DNA of 64,000 nt from Amia ocellicauda (lineage: Eukaryota; Chordata; Actinopteri; Amiiformes; Amiidae), in contig NC_089866.1 in the NCBI RefSeq assembly GCF_036373705.1, forward strand, positions 20,181,501-20,245,500, read 5' to 3'. Of this stretch, positions 11,406 through 22,615 are shown one piece after another (position 1 is the first letter of the stretch; the number at the start of each line of letters is the position of its first letter). The notes beneath the pieces were generated by a model. The model made no database searches. It was given only the letters and a program-made list of their open reading frames with translations, and was not told where the DNA came from. A program made the position numbers and the translations under genes.

Positions 11406-11914
11406 ATGGCCAAGACCAAAGAGCTGTCCAAGGATGTCAGGGACAAGATTGTAGACCTACACAAGGCTGGAATGGGCTACAAGACCATCGCCAAGCAGCT
11501 TGGTGAGAAGGTGACAACAGTTGTTGCGATTATTCGCAAATTAAAGAAACACAAAATAACTGTCAGTCTCCCTCGGTCTGGGGCTCCATGCAAGATCTCA
11601 CCTTGTGGAGTTTCAATGATCATGAGAACGGTGAGGAATCAGCCCAGAACTACACGGGAGGATCTTGTTAATGATCTCAAGGCAGCTGGGACCATAGTCA
11701 CCAAGAAAACAATTGGTAACACACCAGTCTCCAGACCTTAATCCCATAGAAAATCTGTGGAGGGAGCTGAAGGTTCGAGTTGCCAAACGTCAGCCTTGAC
11801 GTCATGACTTGGAGAGGATCTTCAAAGAGGAGTGGGACAAAATCCCTCCTGGCCAACTACAAGAAACGTCTGACCTCTGTGATTGCCAACGAGGGTTTTG
11901 CCACCAAGTACTAA
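11406..11914 (+). pseudogene. Tc1 transposase, truncated by internal deletion (element A)
   Basis: Starts at CCACCATGG with [20 protein letters not shown], the paired-like helix-turn-helix DNA-binding part, and stays open to the stop at 11739-11741 (112 codons from this ATG). After IGNT the sequence jumps to the C-terminal region: [15 protein letters not shown] is readable in another frame at 11728-11775. Both catalytic aspartates are gone. A further deletion of about 20 bp near 11850 removes part of the C-terminus. The stop ending the C-terminal part corresponds to about 11912-11914. Confidence 0.85.
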
Positions 11915-12161
11915 GTCGAAGGGGTCAAATACTTATTTCCCTCATTAACATGCAAATCAATTTATAACTTTTTTGAAATGCGTTTTTCTGGATTTTTTTG
12001 TTGTTATTCTGTCTCTCACTGTTAAAATACACCTACAATTAAAATTATAGACTGATCATTTCTTTTTCAGTGGACAAATGTACAAAATCAGCAGGGGATC
12101 AAATACTTTTTTGCCTCACTGTATATAGATATATAGATATAGATATATGAATATATATATA

Positions 12162-13043
12162 CACCGATCAGCCATAACATTATGACCACTGACAGGTGAA
12201 GTGAATAACACTGATAATCTCGTTATCATGGTACCTGTCAGTGGGTGGGATATATTAGGCAGCAAGTGAACATTTTGTCCTCAAAGTTGATGTGTTAGAA
12301 GCAGGAAAAATGGGCAAGCGTAAGGATCTGAGCAAATTGTGATGGCTAAACGACTGGGTCAGACCATCTCCAAAACTGCAGCTCTTGTGGGGTGTTCCCG
12401 GTCTGCAGTGGTCAGTACCTATCAAAAGTGGTCCAAGGAAGGAAAAGCAGTGATCTGGCGACAGGGTCATGGGCGGCCAAGGCTCATTGATGCACGTGGG
12501 GAGCGAAGGCTGGCCTGTGTGGTCCGATCCAACAGACGAGTTAATGTAGCTAAAACTGCTGAACAAGATAATGCTGGTTCTGATAGAAAGGTGTCAGAAC
12601 ACACAGTGCATCGCAGTTTGTTGCGTATGGGGCTGCGTAGCTGCAGACCAGTCAGGGTGCCCATGCTGACCCCTGTCCACTGCTGAAAGCACCTACAATG
12701 GGCACGTGAGCATCAGAACTGGACCACGAAGCAATGGAAGAAGGTGGCCTGGTCTGATGAATCACGAGTTCAAGGTGTTGACTTGGCCTCCAAATTCCCC
12801 AGATCTCAATCCAATCGAGCATCTGTGGGATGTGCTGGACAAACAAGTCCGATCCATGGAGGCCCCACCTCGCAACTTACAGGACTTAAAGGATCTGCTG
12901 CTAACGTCTTGGTGCCAGATACCACAGCACACCTTCAGAGGTCTAGTGGAGTTCATGCCTCGACGGGTCAGGGCTGTTTTGGCGGCAAAAGGGGGACCTA
13001 CACAATATTAGGCAGGTGGTCATAATGTTATGGCTGATTGGTG
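12162..13043 (+). mobile_element. Tc1-like element B, second family, internally deleted
   Basis: TA-flanked, with inverted ends CACCGATCAGCCATAACATT at 12162 and the complement ending at 13043. Two mismatches in about 29 bp are visible. At 882 bp it is shortened. It is inserted between elements A and C, which belong to another family, with only AT repeats between them. Transposase remnants are on the plus strand. Confidence 0.88.
12310..13011 (+). pseudogene. Tc1 transposase remnant (element B)
   Basis: N-terminal part from about 12310 (MGKRKDLS-like start, then in a new frame MAKRLGQTISKTAALVGCSRSAVVSTYQKW) carries the first helix-turn-helix; GRPR near codon 47 is the AT-hook-like GRPR motif. 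A VAWSDES motif (first catalytic Asp) is seen near 12745-12765. The sequence then jumps to [19 protein letters not shown] with the final Glu and runs to a normal end ..AVLAAKGGPTQY at 13011. The segment with the second Asp is deleted and there are frameshifts and a stop at 12684-12686. Confidence 0.82.
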
Positions 13044-13258
13044 TATATATACAGTGGGGGAAAAAAGTATTTGATCCCCTGCTGATTTTGTACGTTTGCC
13101 CACTGACAAAGAAATGATCAGTCTATAATTTTAATGGTAGGTGTATTTTAACAGTGAGAGACAGAATAACAACAAAAAAATCCAGAAAAATGCATTTCAA
13201 AAAAGTTATACATTGATTTGCATGTTAATGAGGGAAATTAGTATTTGACCCCTTCGAT

Positions 13259-14272
13259 TTAGTACTTGGTGGCAAAACCCTTGTTGGCAATCACAGAGGC
13301 CAGACGTTTCTTGTAGTTGGCCACCAGGTTTGCACACATCTCAGGAGGGATTTTGTCCCACTCCTCTTTGCAGATCCTCTCCAAGTCATTAAGGTTTCGA
13401 GGCTGACGTTTGGCAACTCGAACCTTCAGCTCCCTCCACAGATTTTCTATGGGATTAAGGTCTGGAGACTGGCTAGGCCACTCCAGGACCTTAATGTGCT
13501 TCTTCTTGAGCCACTCCTTTGTTGCCTTGGCTGTGTGTTTTGGGTCATTTTCATGCTGGAATACCCATCCATGACCCATTTTCAATGCCCTGGCTGAGGG
13601 AAGGAGGTTCTCACCCAAGATTTGACAGTACATGGCCCCGTCCATCATCCCTTTGATGCGGTGCAGTTGTCCTGTCCCCTTAGCAGAAAAACACCCCCAA
13701 AGCATAATGTTTCCACCTCCATGTTTGATGGTGGGGATGGTGTTCTTGGGGTCATTCCTCCTCCTCCAAACACGGCGAGTTGAGTTGATGCCAAAGAGCT
13801 CGATTTTGGTCTCATCTGACCACAACACTTTCACCCAGTTCTCCTCTGAATCATTCAGATGTTCATTGGCAAACTTCAGACGGGCCTGTACATGTGCTTT
13901 CTTGAGCAGGGGGACCTTGCGGGCGCTGCAGGATTTCAGTCCTTCATGGCGTAGTGTGTTACCAATTGTTTTCTTGGTGACTATGGTCCCAGCTCCCTTG
14001 AGATCATTAACAAGATCCTCCCGTGTAGTTCTGGGCTGATTCCTCACCGTTCTCATGATCATTGAAACTCCTCGAGGTGAGATCTTGCATGGAGCCCCAG
14101 ACCGAGGGAGACTGACAGTTATATTGTGTTTCTTCCATTTGCGAATAATCGCACCAACTGTTGTCACCTTCTCACCAAGCTGCTTGGCGATGGTCTTGTA
14201 GCCCATTCCAGCCTTGTGTAGGTCTACAATCTTGTCCCTGACATCCTTGGACAGCTCTTTGGTCTTGGCCAT
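13259..14272 (-). CDS. Tc1/mariner DD34E-type transposase, complete frame with altered catalytic residue
   Basis: A cut-and-paste transposase of 337 aa. The start is the ATG at 14272-14270 in a strong CCACCATGG context; in-frame upstream codons lie in the hairpin leader and are not needed. Residues 1-110 form the two helix-turn-helix DNA-binding subdomains. The catalytic domain shows WSDE with D153, a glycine-rich [11 protein letters not shown] box near 184-193, and DLNPIENLW with E276. At the position of the second Asp the protein reads QHENDPKHT, so residue 241 is Glu; related transposases have D in this QxDNDPKHT motif. E241 to E276 has the normal 34-residue gap. The frame is otherwise unbroken and ends with the family ending KGFATKY. 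Activity is therefore doubtful despite the intact ORF. Confidence 0.9.
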   Translation of the reverse strand: MAKTKELSKDVRDKIVDLHKAGMGYKTIAKQLGEKVTTVGAIIRKWKKHNITVSLPRSGAPCKISPRGVSMIMRTVRNQPRTTREDLVNDLKGAGTIVTKKTIGNTLRHEGLKSCSARKVPLLKKAHVQARLKFANEHLNDSEENWVKVLWSDETKIELFGINSTRRVWRRRNDPKNTIPTIKHGGGNIMLWGCFSAKGTGQLHRIKGMMDGAMYCQILGENLLPSARALKMGHGWVFQHENDPKHTAKATKEWLKKKHIKVLEWPSQSPDLNPIENLWRELKVRVAKRQPRNLNDLERICKEEWDKIPPEMCANLVANYKKRLASVIANKGFATKY

Positions 14273-14314
14273 GGTGGAGAGTTTGGAATCTGATTGATTG
14301 ATTGCTTCTGTGGA

Positions 14315-14411
14315 CAGGTGTCTTTTATACAGGTAACGAGCTGAGATTAGGAGCACTCCCTTTAAGAGAGTGCTCCTAATCTCAGCTCGTTACCTGTATA
14401 AAAGACACCTG
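14315..14411. repeat. Perfect 44-bp-arm hairpin in the leader of Tc1 element C
   Basis: Arms 14315-14358 and 14368-14411 are exact reverse complements with a 9-nt loop. On the transposase strand it ends about 43 nt before the ATG, so it would be in the 5' UTR of the transposase mRNA if transcription begins in the TIR. Confidence 0.92.
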
Positions 14412-14639
14412 GGAGCCAGAAATCTTGCTGATTGATAGGGGATCAAATAATTATTTCCCTCATTAACATGCAAATCAATGTATAACTTTTTTGAAATGCG
14501 TTTTTCTGGATTTTGTTGTTGTTATTCTGTCTCTCACTGTTAAAATACACCTACCATTAAAATTATAGACTGATCATTTCTTTGTCAGTGGGCAAACGTA
14601 CAAAATCAGCAGGGGATCAAATACTTTTTTCCCCCCACT

Positions 14640-15293
14640 ATATATATATATATATTTATATATATATGGTGTGTGTGTCTCAGTAGATAGTATATGCGTT
14701 GTGTATGTACCACAGGGTGAATTATGTCCCTAACGGCACCTCATAGTAGCTGCCGTGCTTAGGTTACGAATGCAGGTGCAATATATATACAATAAAACAA
14801 GCTAAAAACAACCGATACTTAGCTGATCTAGATTACTATGTCCGCCGTAGGCCTCCTCTAGGTGTCCTGGGATGAAGGAGTAAACAACACAGTATTCTTT
14901 AGAATCGTCATAAAGATGCATTTTCTTTTTTATTCCATGAAACTGGGAGAAATATTTTTCTTGTGTTTAATGCATTTGATCGATGTATCACATTTCTGAT
15001 TCCCAAGAAGACACTTTGCTGCCATCTTTTGAGATGCAACATATGTGATACAATTTATAAACATTTGATATTCATAAACCATTTTTTTTTACATTAATGG
15101 ATATAATCCTCATGTGAACAGTGTAAAAGTGACATCACAAAGAACAATGTTTCACATACGATTATAATTTAAGTAACAGAAATCTCTTACCGCATTTTGC
15201 AAATCATGTATTTGCATACAACAGTAACTTGTATCTGTCTGCTCTTTAGAGAATAAACACTGCTCTCAGTTGCTGTACCTTTTTCTGTTCTTC
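14640..15293. other. Intergenic, downstream of MORN3; no gene
   Basis: Starts with a (TA)n stretch next to element C, then a CTCAGTAGATAGTATATGCG unit that resembles the CTCAGTATATAGTGTATGC units left of element A. The rest is AT-rich with nothing recognised. An ATTAAA on the minus strand at 15294-15299 is close to the MORN3 stop. Confidence 0.4.
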
Positions 15294-15305
15294 TTTAATA
15301 CAAAA

Positions 15306-17333
15306 TCATTCCTGTTCCACTGGAAGCTGTGGCTGAGCTTTCAAGACTGCAACTGGGTCAGCCAAGTGTACCTTAAGAGGAATGAATGAATTCAAGCAGC
15401 ACAGATTAGAGTAAATCATAGAACCAAGTGTCTTCCTAGAAATACAGACATGATTGTAGATTTTGTTGTTCAAATAGAAGGTCAATGAAAACAAATTGGT
15501 GAAAAACCTGCCCAATGCACCAATTACTGTTATTCACTTCTGAAATATAAGCATTTATTTTTAAAACAAATATCGGTTTTGGTTTCTTTTTAAATTAATA
15601 TTTCAGAACCTTGTTGCATTCATTTATACTGTTTCCTGTTAGTGTTATGTAACATAATGGGCAGGGTATTAATACATAAGGCTGCAGTTCTGTAACGGTT
15701 CAGGGACATTTTCCAAGCACGTTACACAGCCTGATTATGTTCATTCTCATGAAAACCGGATCATCTCACTTCCTAAATGTAGCCAAACTGCTCTTGCTGT
15801 TTCCTGTAAATGTACAGATAACCCACCTTTGGGACTGGATAGATTGCAGGGGATGGGGCTCCTTCTCTGCCGAAATCTACAACAGTTCCACATTTTGCAA
15901 TGTCCTCCACCCAAACCCCTTCATACAGCTGTCCCTTGTCGAGGTAGAAGAATTTCCCTGGGCCATGTTTTTTCCCATCTTTCCAGGTGCCTTCATACCG
16001 ATTCCCATTAGCTTATGTAGAAAAATAGAGACATTCCAACAGTCATCCTGAAAATGATACGTCTCAGTTTTGCCCTGCCCTACAGCTCTTTACCCCCTGG
16101 GCTCTTCTAGACAGTTTCCCTTAAAGCACTTTTTTACATTATAATTGACATTTTTACAAGTGAGAGGACAGGCAAAAACCTTAGACCTAAGATTAGTGTT
16201 GATTTAGACAGAATAGGACTCAACTGTAATGCTTTGCACTACTAATATTCTGTGAAGAGGCTTAAAGAAGTTAGTAATTTAGCTTGAATAACATTCTTAC
16301 CAAGTTGAAACAGTCCCTGGCCATTATGCTTGTCTCCCAGCCATTCTCCCTCATAGATGTCTCCGTTTTCATAGTCCATTCGACCCCAGCCACATCTTTC
16401 TCCTCTCCTCCACTCCCCCTCGTAGTAGGCCGACTCGTTGTAAAAGTTAGTTCCAAATCCCTGAATAACAAATAGAGCAGCAAACGTCATTCTGCACAGA
16501 ACACGAAAACATGCAATTACATTTCCGTGGCAGAACGGTTTCTCAGGGAATCTTAAATGCCTCAAATGTGTTTTGATTACAGATGCCTGATATGAGGCTG
16601 TTTCCAGTCGACGAATGAAATAAATTAGATGAATGATATTACAAATGAAGTGACAAGCTCAGGAGCCAATGACACCACACTTGATGTACTCACGTGCTTC
16701 TTGTCATTCTTCCAGTCTCCTGAATACACTTTCACATATTCTCCAGTGTTGGGATCAGGCAAGCTCAATGTCCCTTTACCACTCCATTTGCCACATTCCC
16801 AGTCCCCATCGTAAATGGCTCCTGTCTTCTTGTAGATTTGTGTCCCTTTTCCTAATTAAATAAATAAATATTATATGTATATATCTTCACATGGATCTCA
16901 TTATGTGTATCAATACAAAAACCCTGCCCTAACTTACAATTAACCAAATCCTGAGCCCCAGTGTTTTTTAATAACCACTACATAACATCTGAAATCCATT
17001 ATATACACTCAGTACAATGCACAGGGGTGATTCTTGGGATAATTTGGATTTCTCCTCAAATCATTATGTGTAAATGTTAGTATTTTAAAGCCTAAAGCAA
17101 AATGAAATTAGGTACTGGTGGAGAAAATAATAATAACATTATTATTGTTGTTGTCATATGTTGTTGTGCTTCCATTTGGTTTCTTTACCGTGTTTCTTGT
17201 TGTCTTGCCAGTCCCCTGTATATTCATCTCCATTGACTGCATAAACCGTGTGCCTCGATCCACTTTTCTGTGCCTTCCTGTCCCATTCCTTTACCAGAGG
17301 TTCTGCTTTCTGAGGCTTTTTCAAAAGGGCCAT
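15306..17333 (-). CDS. MORN3: MORN repeat-containing protein 3
   Basis: MORN3 is a MORN-repeat protein known from testis/sperm and cilia; MORN repeats form curled beta-hairpin sheets that bind proteins or lipids. Five coding exons join to a 237-aa protein (human 240): 17189-17333, 16694-16851, 16301-16460, 15827-16011, 15306-15371, all with GT donors and AG acceptors and matching phases. The protein begins MALLKKPQKAEPLVKEWDRKAQK; YAVNGDEYTGDW, GAIYDGDW, YYEGEW, DIYEGEW, NRYEGTW and QLYEGVW are successive repeats. The start aligns with the human Met just before the KGWDRKAQ motif. A TTTTCAG acceptor at 17353 suggests a separate non-coding 5' exon further right. The short last exon (VHLADPVAVL...) is the least certain. 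The nearest neighbour, TMEM120B, is divergent, as in human. Confidence 0.93.
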
Positions 17334-17352
17334 GACGTCCTCTGTCAAAACA

Positions 17353-19205
17353 CTGAAAAGTAATGTTATGAAAAACATGTTGCTGGGGATTAACAATGTA
17401 TGTAAAAGGTTTCAATACTGTGCTAACATGTAGTCCGTTTTAAGAACTTGATAACCAAGAATAAATAATCTCTTTTTAGAACGTAATGACAGTATATTTA
17501 CTTATTGAGAAATAAGTAAAGTTCAGTACACTAGGTGTACTCTGGTATACATGGAGATTACTAATGTAACGGAGAAGGAGCGGCAGCGCCGCCCCGCTGA
17601 TTGATATGTGGGCATCTCTTCAAGGGCTGTAAAAGTTAAATGAATATTGTGTTCATTGTAATTGTTCACCCCATTCTGTATGGTTGTGTATTGGTGCTTT
17701 TATTCCCCTTTTTCTGTATGCCTGTTTAAAATTTGATTTCCCCCTGTGTTTAAATAATCGGGCTCTGCATTGCCCCAGCATTTTCCCTGCCTCTTGCCAG
17801 TTCTTTCCACTGCCTCAGCTGCCTTCATTAAGGCAAGGAAGGAAGCCTTTAAGAACTGGAAAATCATGAGAATTAAAAACCTAATAAATAGGATTTCAGA
17901 ACTGGAAAATCCAAGATCTAGGGGAGCTTAGAATCCCATGATGGGATACCACCTCCAGGTATGGATACTCCCCCTGCTGGAGCTCGAGTCATTTTGTTCT
18001 CTTATTGATATGATTTGTTTTTAAAAACAATTGTAATGTTTTTAATGAAATTGTTTTAAAAAACACTTGTTTTACCTTTTTGAATGTTTGATGTTTTTTT
18101 TTGTCTAACGCATTGACCGTTATTATTATTTTAAATACATCAGATTGTTTTGATTCTGTTCCTTTTTGTTCTTTTTTTATTTATCTGATTTATCTATTTT
18201 TCAATGCATTCGACTGTTACACTAATTACACGGAAGTATACACCTCTTCATGAGTGTTAGTAATTTATATGGGGTTTTATTTTTATTTTTTTAATCCCAG
18301 TTAAAAATGTAGATGGTTCAGATTAAGTTATTTTGCACAAAACTAAATGTACTAACCAAAATAACTAGCTTCCACATGCTTCATTTTGCAAATCGTCATT
18401 TTGTCTGCAATACATTCGTATACGATACTATGCCTAGACTTGTTTTTGGAAACACCAACCAATTTCTTTTAAACCCACCTTGTACGTCTCCATTGTCCTG
18501 CACTCACGCAAAGACTGCAGCACGAGACAAGCTGCTCACGTTCGCGTATCGCACAGCATTCTGCGACTTTGACGTCACACATCTGATTCAAGAATGCCTT
18601 CAGCTGCACAAACACTCATGTATCTGCGCAGATTGCATCCACACGCTTAAAAGTAGAATAATTATTTCCCAGCGGTAAAGTGGGTGCCGATTATTAAATA
18701 AGATATGATACTATTAGTATTTTTAAAACGAATACATATTCATTTTAAATTAATTATTTAACGGTTTTTATACTGTAGTTTAAAATTAAAAGCTATACGT
18801 GATGTGTATATGATGTGTAAATTAATATTAATCAAGGTTTTGTAAGTGCAAATGTAAATGTACGCATACATTTGTGACCTTTTAATATGAATAAATTACA
18901 GAATCAACTCATACTTTCCAAATGCCTGCCTGTAGCCATTATCATCAATTGTACATCTAAAAATAATGCACCCCACCCTGCCTCCTTTTTATTTGATTAA
19001 TGAATTACAGTAATACATGCAATGGCATAGAACATCATATTGTATATAATACATGTAACTAATGGTGCTAATTATTTTCTCGATTTAAATGTATCTATTG
19101 TTAATTTAATAGATTAAATGTTATTTTACATTGGGCCACATTTCTATAAATTCAGATTTATTATTTAAATGTGTATTTATGTATATTATGCAACATATAT
19201 ATACA
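17353..19205. other. MORN3 upstream region; no coding gene
   Basis: Probably holds the MORN3 promoter and a non-coding first exon, but neither could be placed. GC-richer spots are at 17572-17600 (GGCAGCGCCGCCCCGCTG) and 18480-18570. The open frame at 18313-18678 has no recognisable motif and was not called a gene. Confidence 0.3.
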
Positions 19206-19379
19206 CAGTGAGGGGAAAAAAGAATTTGATCCCCTGCTGATTTTGTACGTTGGCCCACTGACAAAGAAATTATCAGTCTATAATTTTAGTGGTAGGTGTA
19301 TTTTAACAGTGAGAGACAGAATAACAACAAAAAAATCCAGAAAAACGCATTTCAAAAAAGTTATAAATTGATTTGCATT
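19206..19379 (+). mobile_element. Solo Tc1 terminal repeat, element A/C family
   Basis: CAGTGAGGGGAAAAAAGAAT at 19206 begins a stretch that matches the left TIR of elements A and C through TTATAAATTGATTTGCAT and then breaks off. No transposase or second end follows. An internal deletion or truncated insertion is likely. Confidence 0.88.
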
Positions 19380-19561
19380 TGCCCCCCCTCAGCTTTTCCT
19401 GATCCCATTTTTTACAATGACACATGTTTAGTGGTTTATAAATGTTTTCCCCAGGCTCGGTCATAGTCAGCAACACCCCATCATGTATCAGAAGTCAGTT
19501 AACAAAGGTCCTAACTGATATTTATTACACACGTTGCAGGTTTAAATAAGTCTATCTAGAC

Positions 19562-21275
19562 CAGGGGTTCTCAAACTTTATCAAAATGAGCCTCCCTGAG
19601 CAATTACTGCGCCTCCTCATAGTTTACTAAAACATTACAATATGTTGCAAAATAATTAATACAAGAGTAGGGATTTGATCAATAAAGTATGAGTTGCAGA
19701 AATAGACTATACATTTTTGAGATCAACAGTAGAAATTGAAACAGCTAAACAGAGCAGGTCCTGACCTCCCTGGGGCCTTAAGCATAATTCTGCTAAGGGG
19801 CCCTCCTACCTGACTCGTGAGCCATGTAAACCATTTGCCATTACTGTGCTCCCACTACAATCATCCCTCTTTTAAATAGTTTGCTCCATCTGTTGGTCTA
19901 AGAATAAGTAGACCTATACAGAACAGAATGAGGTGTAAACAACTATTTATTGAATTGAATATTTTCTATAGAATCTTAAGATAAGTGAATATTAACATTA
20001 ACATAAATAAGAAATTGTAGAAAACATGAAATGTAGAAAATAATACAATATAACACTGAGCTTTGGCTCTGCTGCCTGGTAATTAGTCCAGTCCTCACAA
20101 TATTATACAATTAGGTCTGTGTTAGTACATGCTGAAGCTGCCAGTACTGGGTCTGTGTTAGTACTTGCTGAAGCTGGCTGTACTGGGTCTGTGTTAGTAC
20201 TTGCTGAGGCTGGATGTGGATCAACTGAGTCTGTGCTTGTACTGGCTGATGATGCAGCATCTCCTCTACTGACTTAAGCATAGCACCTGTAAATTATAGA
20301 TAACAATACTATTATTAATTTTATCAGCTGCATCAGGCCCATTCAAACTGACTCCCCCAGATTTCCTTTTATACATTTTCAAATATAAAATACTATTTAT
20401 ACTATGGCTTGGCTGAATACTTGATGTGTATTATTTACTGAGAGATGTGCATCCATATTGCCCAGTATGCCCAGCTAATCAACATTTTTAATTCAAAATA
20501 TAAATCAATAGTCAATGTCAATCCATTGCTTTCCATTTTGCATTAGTCCAGAGTTGTAACTAAACCTTGCCTGGGAGACTAGATAATCGTTGTCTTGTTT
20601 TAAAATGATGTTCGGCTATGAGCAGTGCCATCATACCCACACATTGTCTGGACTATATTGATGGACTATATTGATGGAGTGGTGTGTTTCCTCAATGCAC
20701 AAAGTAGTGTGATTTATAGGTCATCTTCCAAAGAAAGCTGGGAGCGATTTTTTAATTGCATTTAATGCCGCTCCATGTAAAAAACAGTTTTAAAATATCT
20801 TCATCTAATTTTCTTGTTTTGCGTTTCACTGGAACCACCGCTGCTGTCCTACAATCTGCTGTCAGATTGTATTGGACTCTTTCCTCCCTTTCTCACAAAA
20901 CAATTGATTTCTCACAAATACTTATTTCTAAACACATTGCTGAATTTTCTTGTCGGAGAAACTACACAACGTACGTATACTAGTAATAATAATGATGTAC
21001 AAAAACACGTCTGTATGTCAGTGTTGCTTTTGGTCTTTTTTCTTCTGCTATACCAGATTGATGACAGGTTTCTAGAGCTTAATTTAGCTTTGAGTCCATG
21101 ATCAAACATAAAATCCAATCTGAAAACTGATCACTGTGATAATTTATGAAAATCAATTGTAGAAAATAATTTTAAATATATTCAATGTATTAATTATTTA
21201 TTTTTGTCTAGGGGGTCCCCTAGTGGCCGGGGGCCCTAACCAGACGCTTTGTTTCTTATGCCTAGAAACGTCTCT
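19562..21275 (-). mobile_element. Mosaic of degenerate hAT-like DNA transposon pieces
   Basis: CAGGGGTTCTCAAACTTT at 19563-19580 is a classic hAT-type terminus. On the minus strand CAGAGACGTTTCTAGGCAT (21275 down to 21257) looks like another hAT-type end followed by a GGGGCCCTA-rich stretch, and a related GGGGCC..AAGC..AATTCTGC stretch is at about 19770-19800. The two ends do not share an 8-bp target duplication, so they may be different elements. No catalytic domain was recognised in between. Confidence 0.35.
20114..20255. repeat. 36-bp minisatellite, about 3-4 units
   Basis: GGTCTGTGTTAGTAC starts at 20114, 20150 and 20186, with a diverged unit from about 20229. On the minus strand the unit is open and reads as a 12-aa repeat (core ASTNTDPV). 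Confidence 0.8.
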
Positions 21276-21289
21276 GGTCTCCTGTTTTC

Positions 21290-22215
21290 TGCCTTAAATG
21301 CCTTAAACCCAATTTTCATTTGTTAGTCACCTATTTTAGTATCATCTGCAAATTTGACAAGTTTGCTAATTATCCCAGAGTCCAGATCATTAATATAGAT
21401 TAGAAAAAGCAAAGGCCCTAGTACTGATCCCTGTGGAAATCCACTAACAACCTCACTCCAGTTAGAAGCGACTCCTCTAATCGACACCCTCTGTTTCCTA
21501 GACATCAACCAGTTCATAATGAATCTACTTACATTACCCTGAATGCCTACAGCTTCCAATTTGAGAATCAGTCTTTGGTGTGGAACCTTATCAAAAGCTT
21601 TCTGAAAATCTAAGTATATCATATCATATGCTTTCACCTGATCTACAGCTGCAGTTGCATGTTCAATAAATTATAATAAATTAGTAAGACATGATCTGCC
21701 TTGTCTAAACCCATGTTGACTATCTCCAAGACTATGGTTTTCATTTAGATGCTTATCTACAAGTAATGCAAGTGGGACTGAGTGGTCTGTAATTTCCTGC
21801 CTCAGTTTTGTCCCCTTTCTTGTGGATTGTAAAGTTTTCAATCATGCACATCCCCTGTTCCAAGTGGCAATTGGAATATTTTAGTCAGCGGCCTATTAAT
21901 GATTCCTAATTACTTCTGGAAATATACCATCTGGCCCAGGTGATTTGTTTGTTTTTAATTCTGCTAGTCCCTTTAATACCTCCTCTTCATTTATGCTGAT
22001 CTGTCTTAGCGTTTGACTGGACTGATTGTTTAAGAGCCTTCAGCTGTTTCACTTCCTACTTCATTAAATGTATTACTGTTATAGTATTGAAAAAAACTTG
22101 TTGCATTAGTTTTAGCTCCAAGATCTATGTTTCTATTTCCCTCTTTGCTTTCTTCATGCTTCTCTTAATATCTGTTTGCAGTTCTATATATTCTTTGTAT
22201 TTTGTTTAGTCTCTA
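21290..22215 (-). mobile_element. Non-LTR retrotransposon (Jockey/CR1-type LINE) reverse transcriptase, degenerate
   Basis: On the minus strand, reading from about 22010 leftward, come NEEEVLKGLAELKTNKSPGPDGI, then GFRQGRSC..NLL.FIEH, then DFQKAFDKVPHQRL, GFPQGSVLGPLLFLIYINDL and KFADDTKIGD: RT blocks 1 to 5 in correct order, including the FADD catalytic box. The longest open part is 21323-21637. Frameshifts and stops separate the blocks, and the copy stops right after the FADD box, so the thumb and 3' end are missing. No endonuclease domain was found. Confidence 0.85.
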
Positions 22216-22572
22216 TGCCTATAGTCTACACATATATGCATGTTATAACCTAATTTCCATGTATTATGTGCATTTGTAAGTTGCACATCTGGCAATGGAA
22301 ATACATAATACATACAAAACATTTAAACTTGTATTTCTCTCAAATCACACATTTAATATAGATTTGAAACCAGTGTAAATATAATATTGTACACAAAAAA
22401 ACTGTTGTAATTAATTTGATTGGTATGTGAGTATGTACCCCTTAAGTGTCCCAACAATAAGCAGGAATAAAGACTTCTACTAATGAAAGATAACAATTAA
22501 AGGATTGTAAAGCTGCTTAATCTAATATAAACTGATTAAATTATTCCACCTGTGTCTCATGTTGACGTGGTC

Positions 22573-22580
22573 TATATAAA
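22573..22580 (+). promoter_or_regulatory. TATA box-like element
   Basis: TATATAAA lies 36 nt before an ATG at 22616 that opens a short exon-like frame with a consensus donor. Confidence 0.4.
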
Positions 22581-22615
22581 ACATGGACTGAACACTACTA
22601 CACACAAACACAATT

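Larger units (their letters stand above)
11038..12121 (+). mobile_element. Tc1-like element A, internally deleted
   Basis: Bounded by TA on each side and by inverted ends CAGTGAGGGGAAAAAAGTAT and its complement. Inside each long TIR the motif AAGTATTTGATCCCC appears twice, at the end and about 190 bp in, i.e. an IR/DR arrangement as in Sleeping Beauty-type elements. At 1084 bp it is about 500 bp shorter than its relative at 13052-14639. The missing part covers the middle of the transposase. Orientation is plus. Confidence 0.9.
13052..14639 (-). mobile_element. Tc1-like element C, full length, same family as A
   Basis: About 1588 bp, transposase on the minus strand. TIRs of roughly 210 bp at both ends contain two direct repeats each of AAGTATTTGATCCCC-like sequence (IR/DR). 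The right end has lost its terminal G (CACTATATA instead of CACTGTATA). It lies inverted with respect to element A, with element B between. It carries a complete transposase frame. Confidence 0.92.

Noticed and set aside
13632..14039. 135-codon open frame on the plus strand
   Set aside because: Lies wholly antisense to the intact Tc1 transposase of element C; a shadow of its codon pattern.
18313..18678. 121-codon open frame upstream of MORN3
   Set aside because: No known motif; the AUG-proximal part does not look like protein-coding sequence.
19563..21275. One single hAT element with both ends at 19563 and 21275
   Set aside because: The flanking 8-mers (ATCTAGAC and GTCTCCTG) do not match and the end sequences are different, so a single insertion is not supported.
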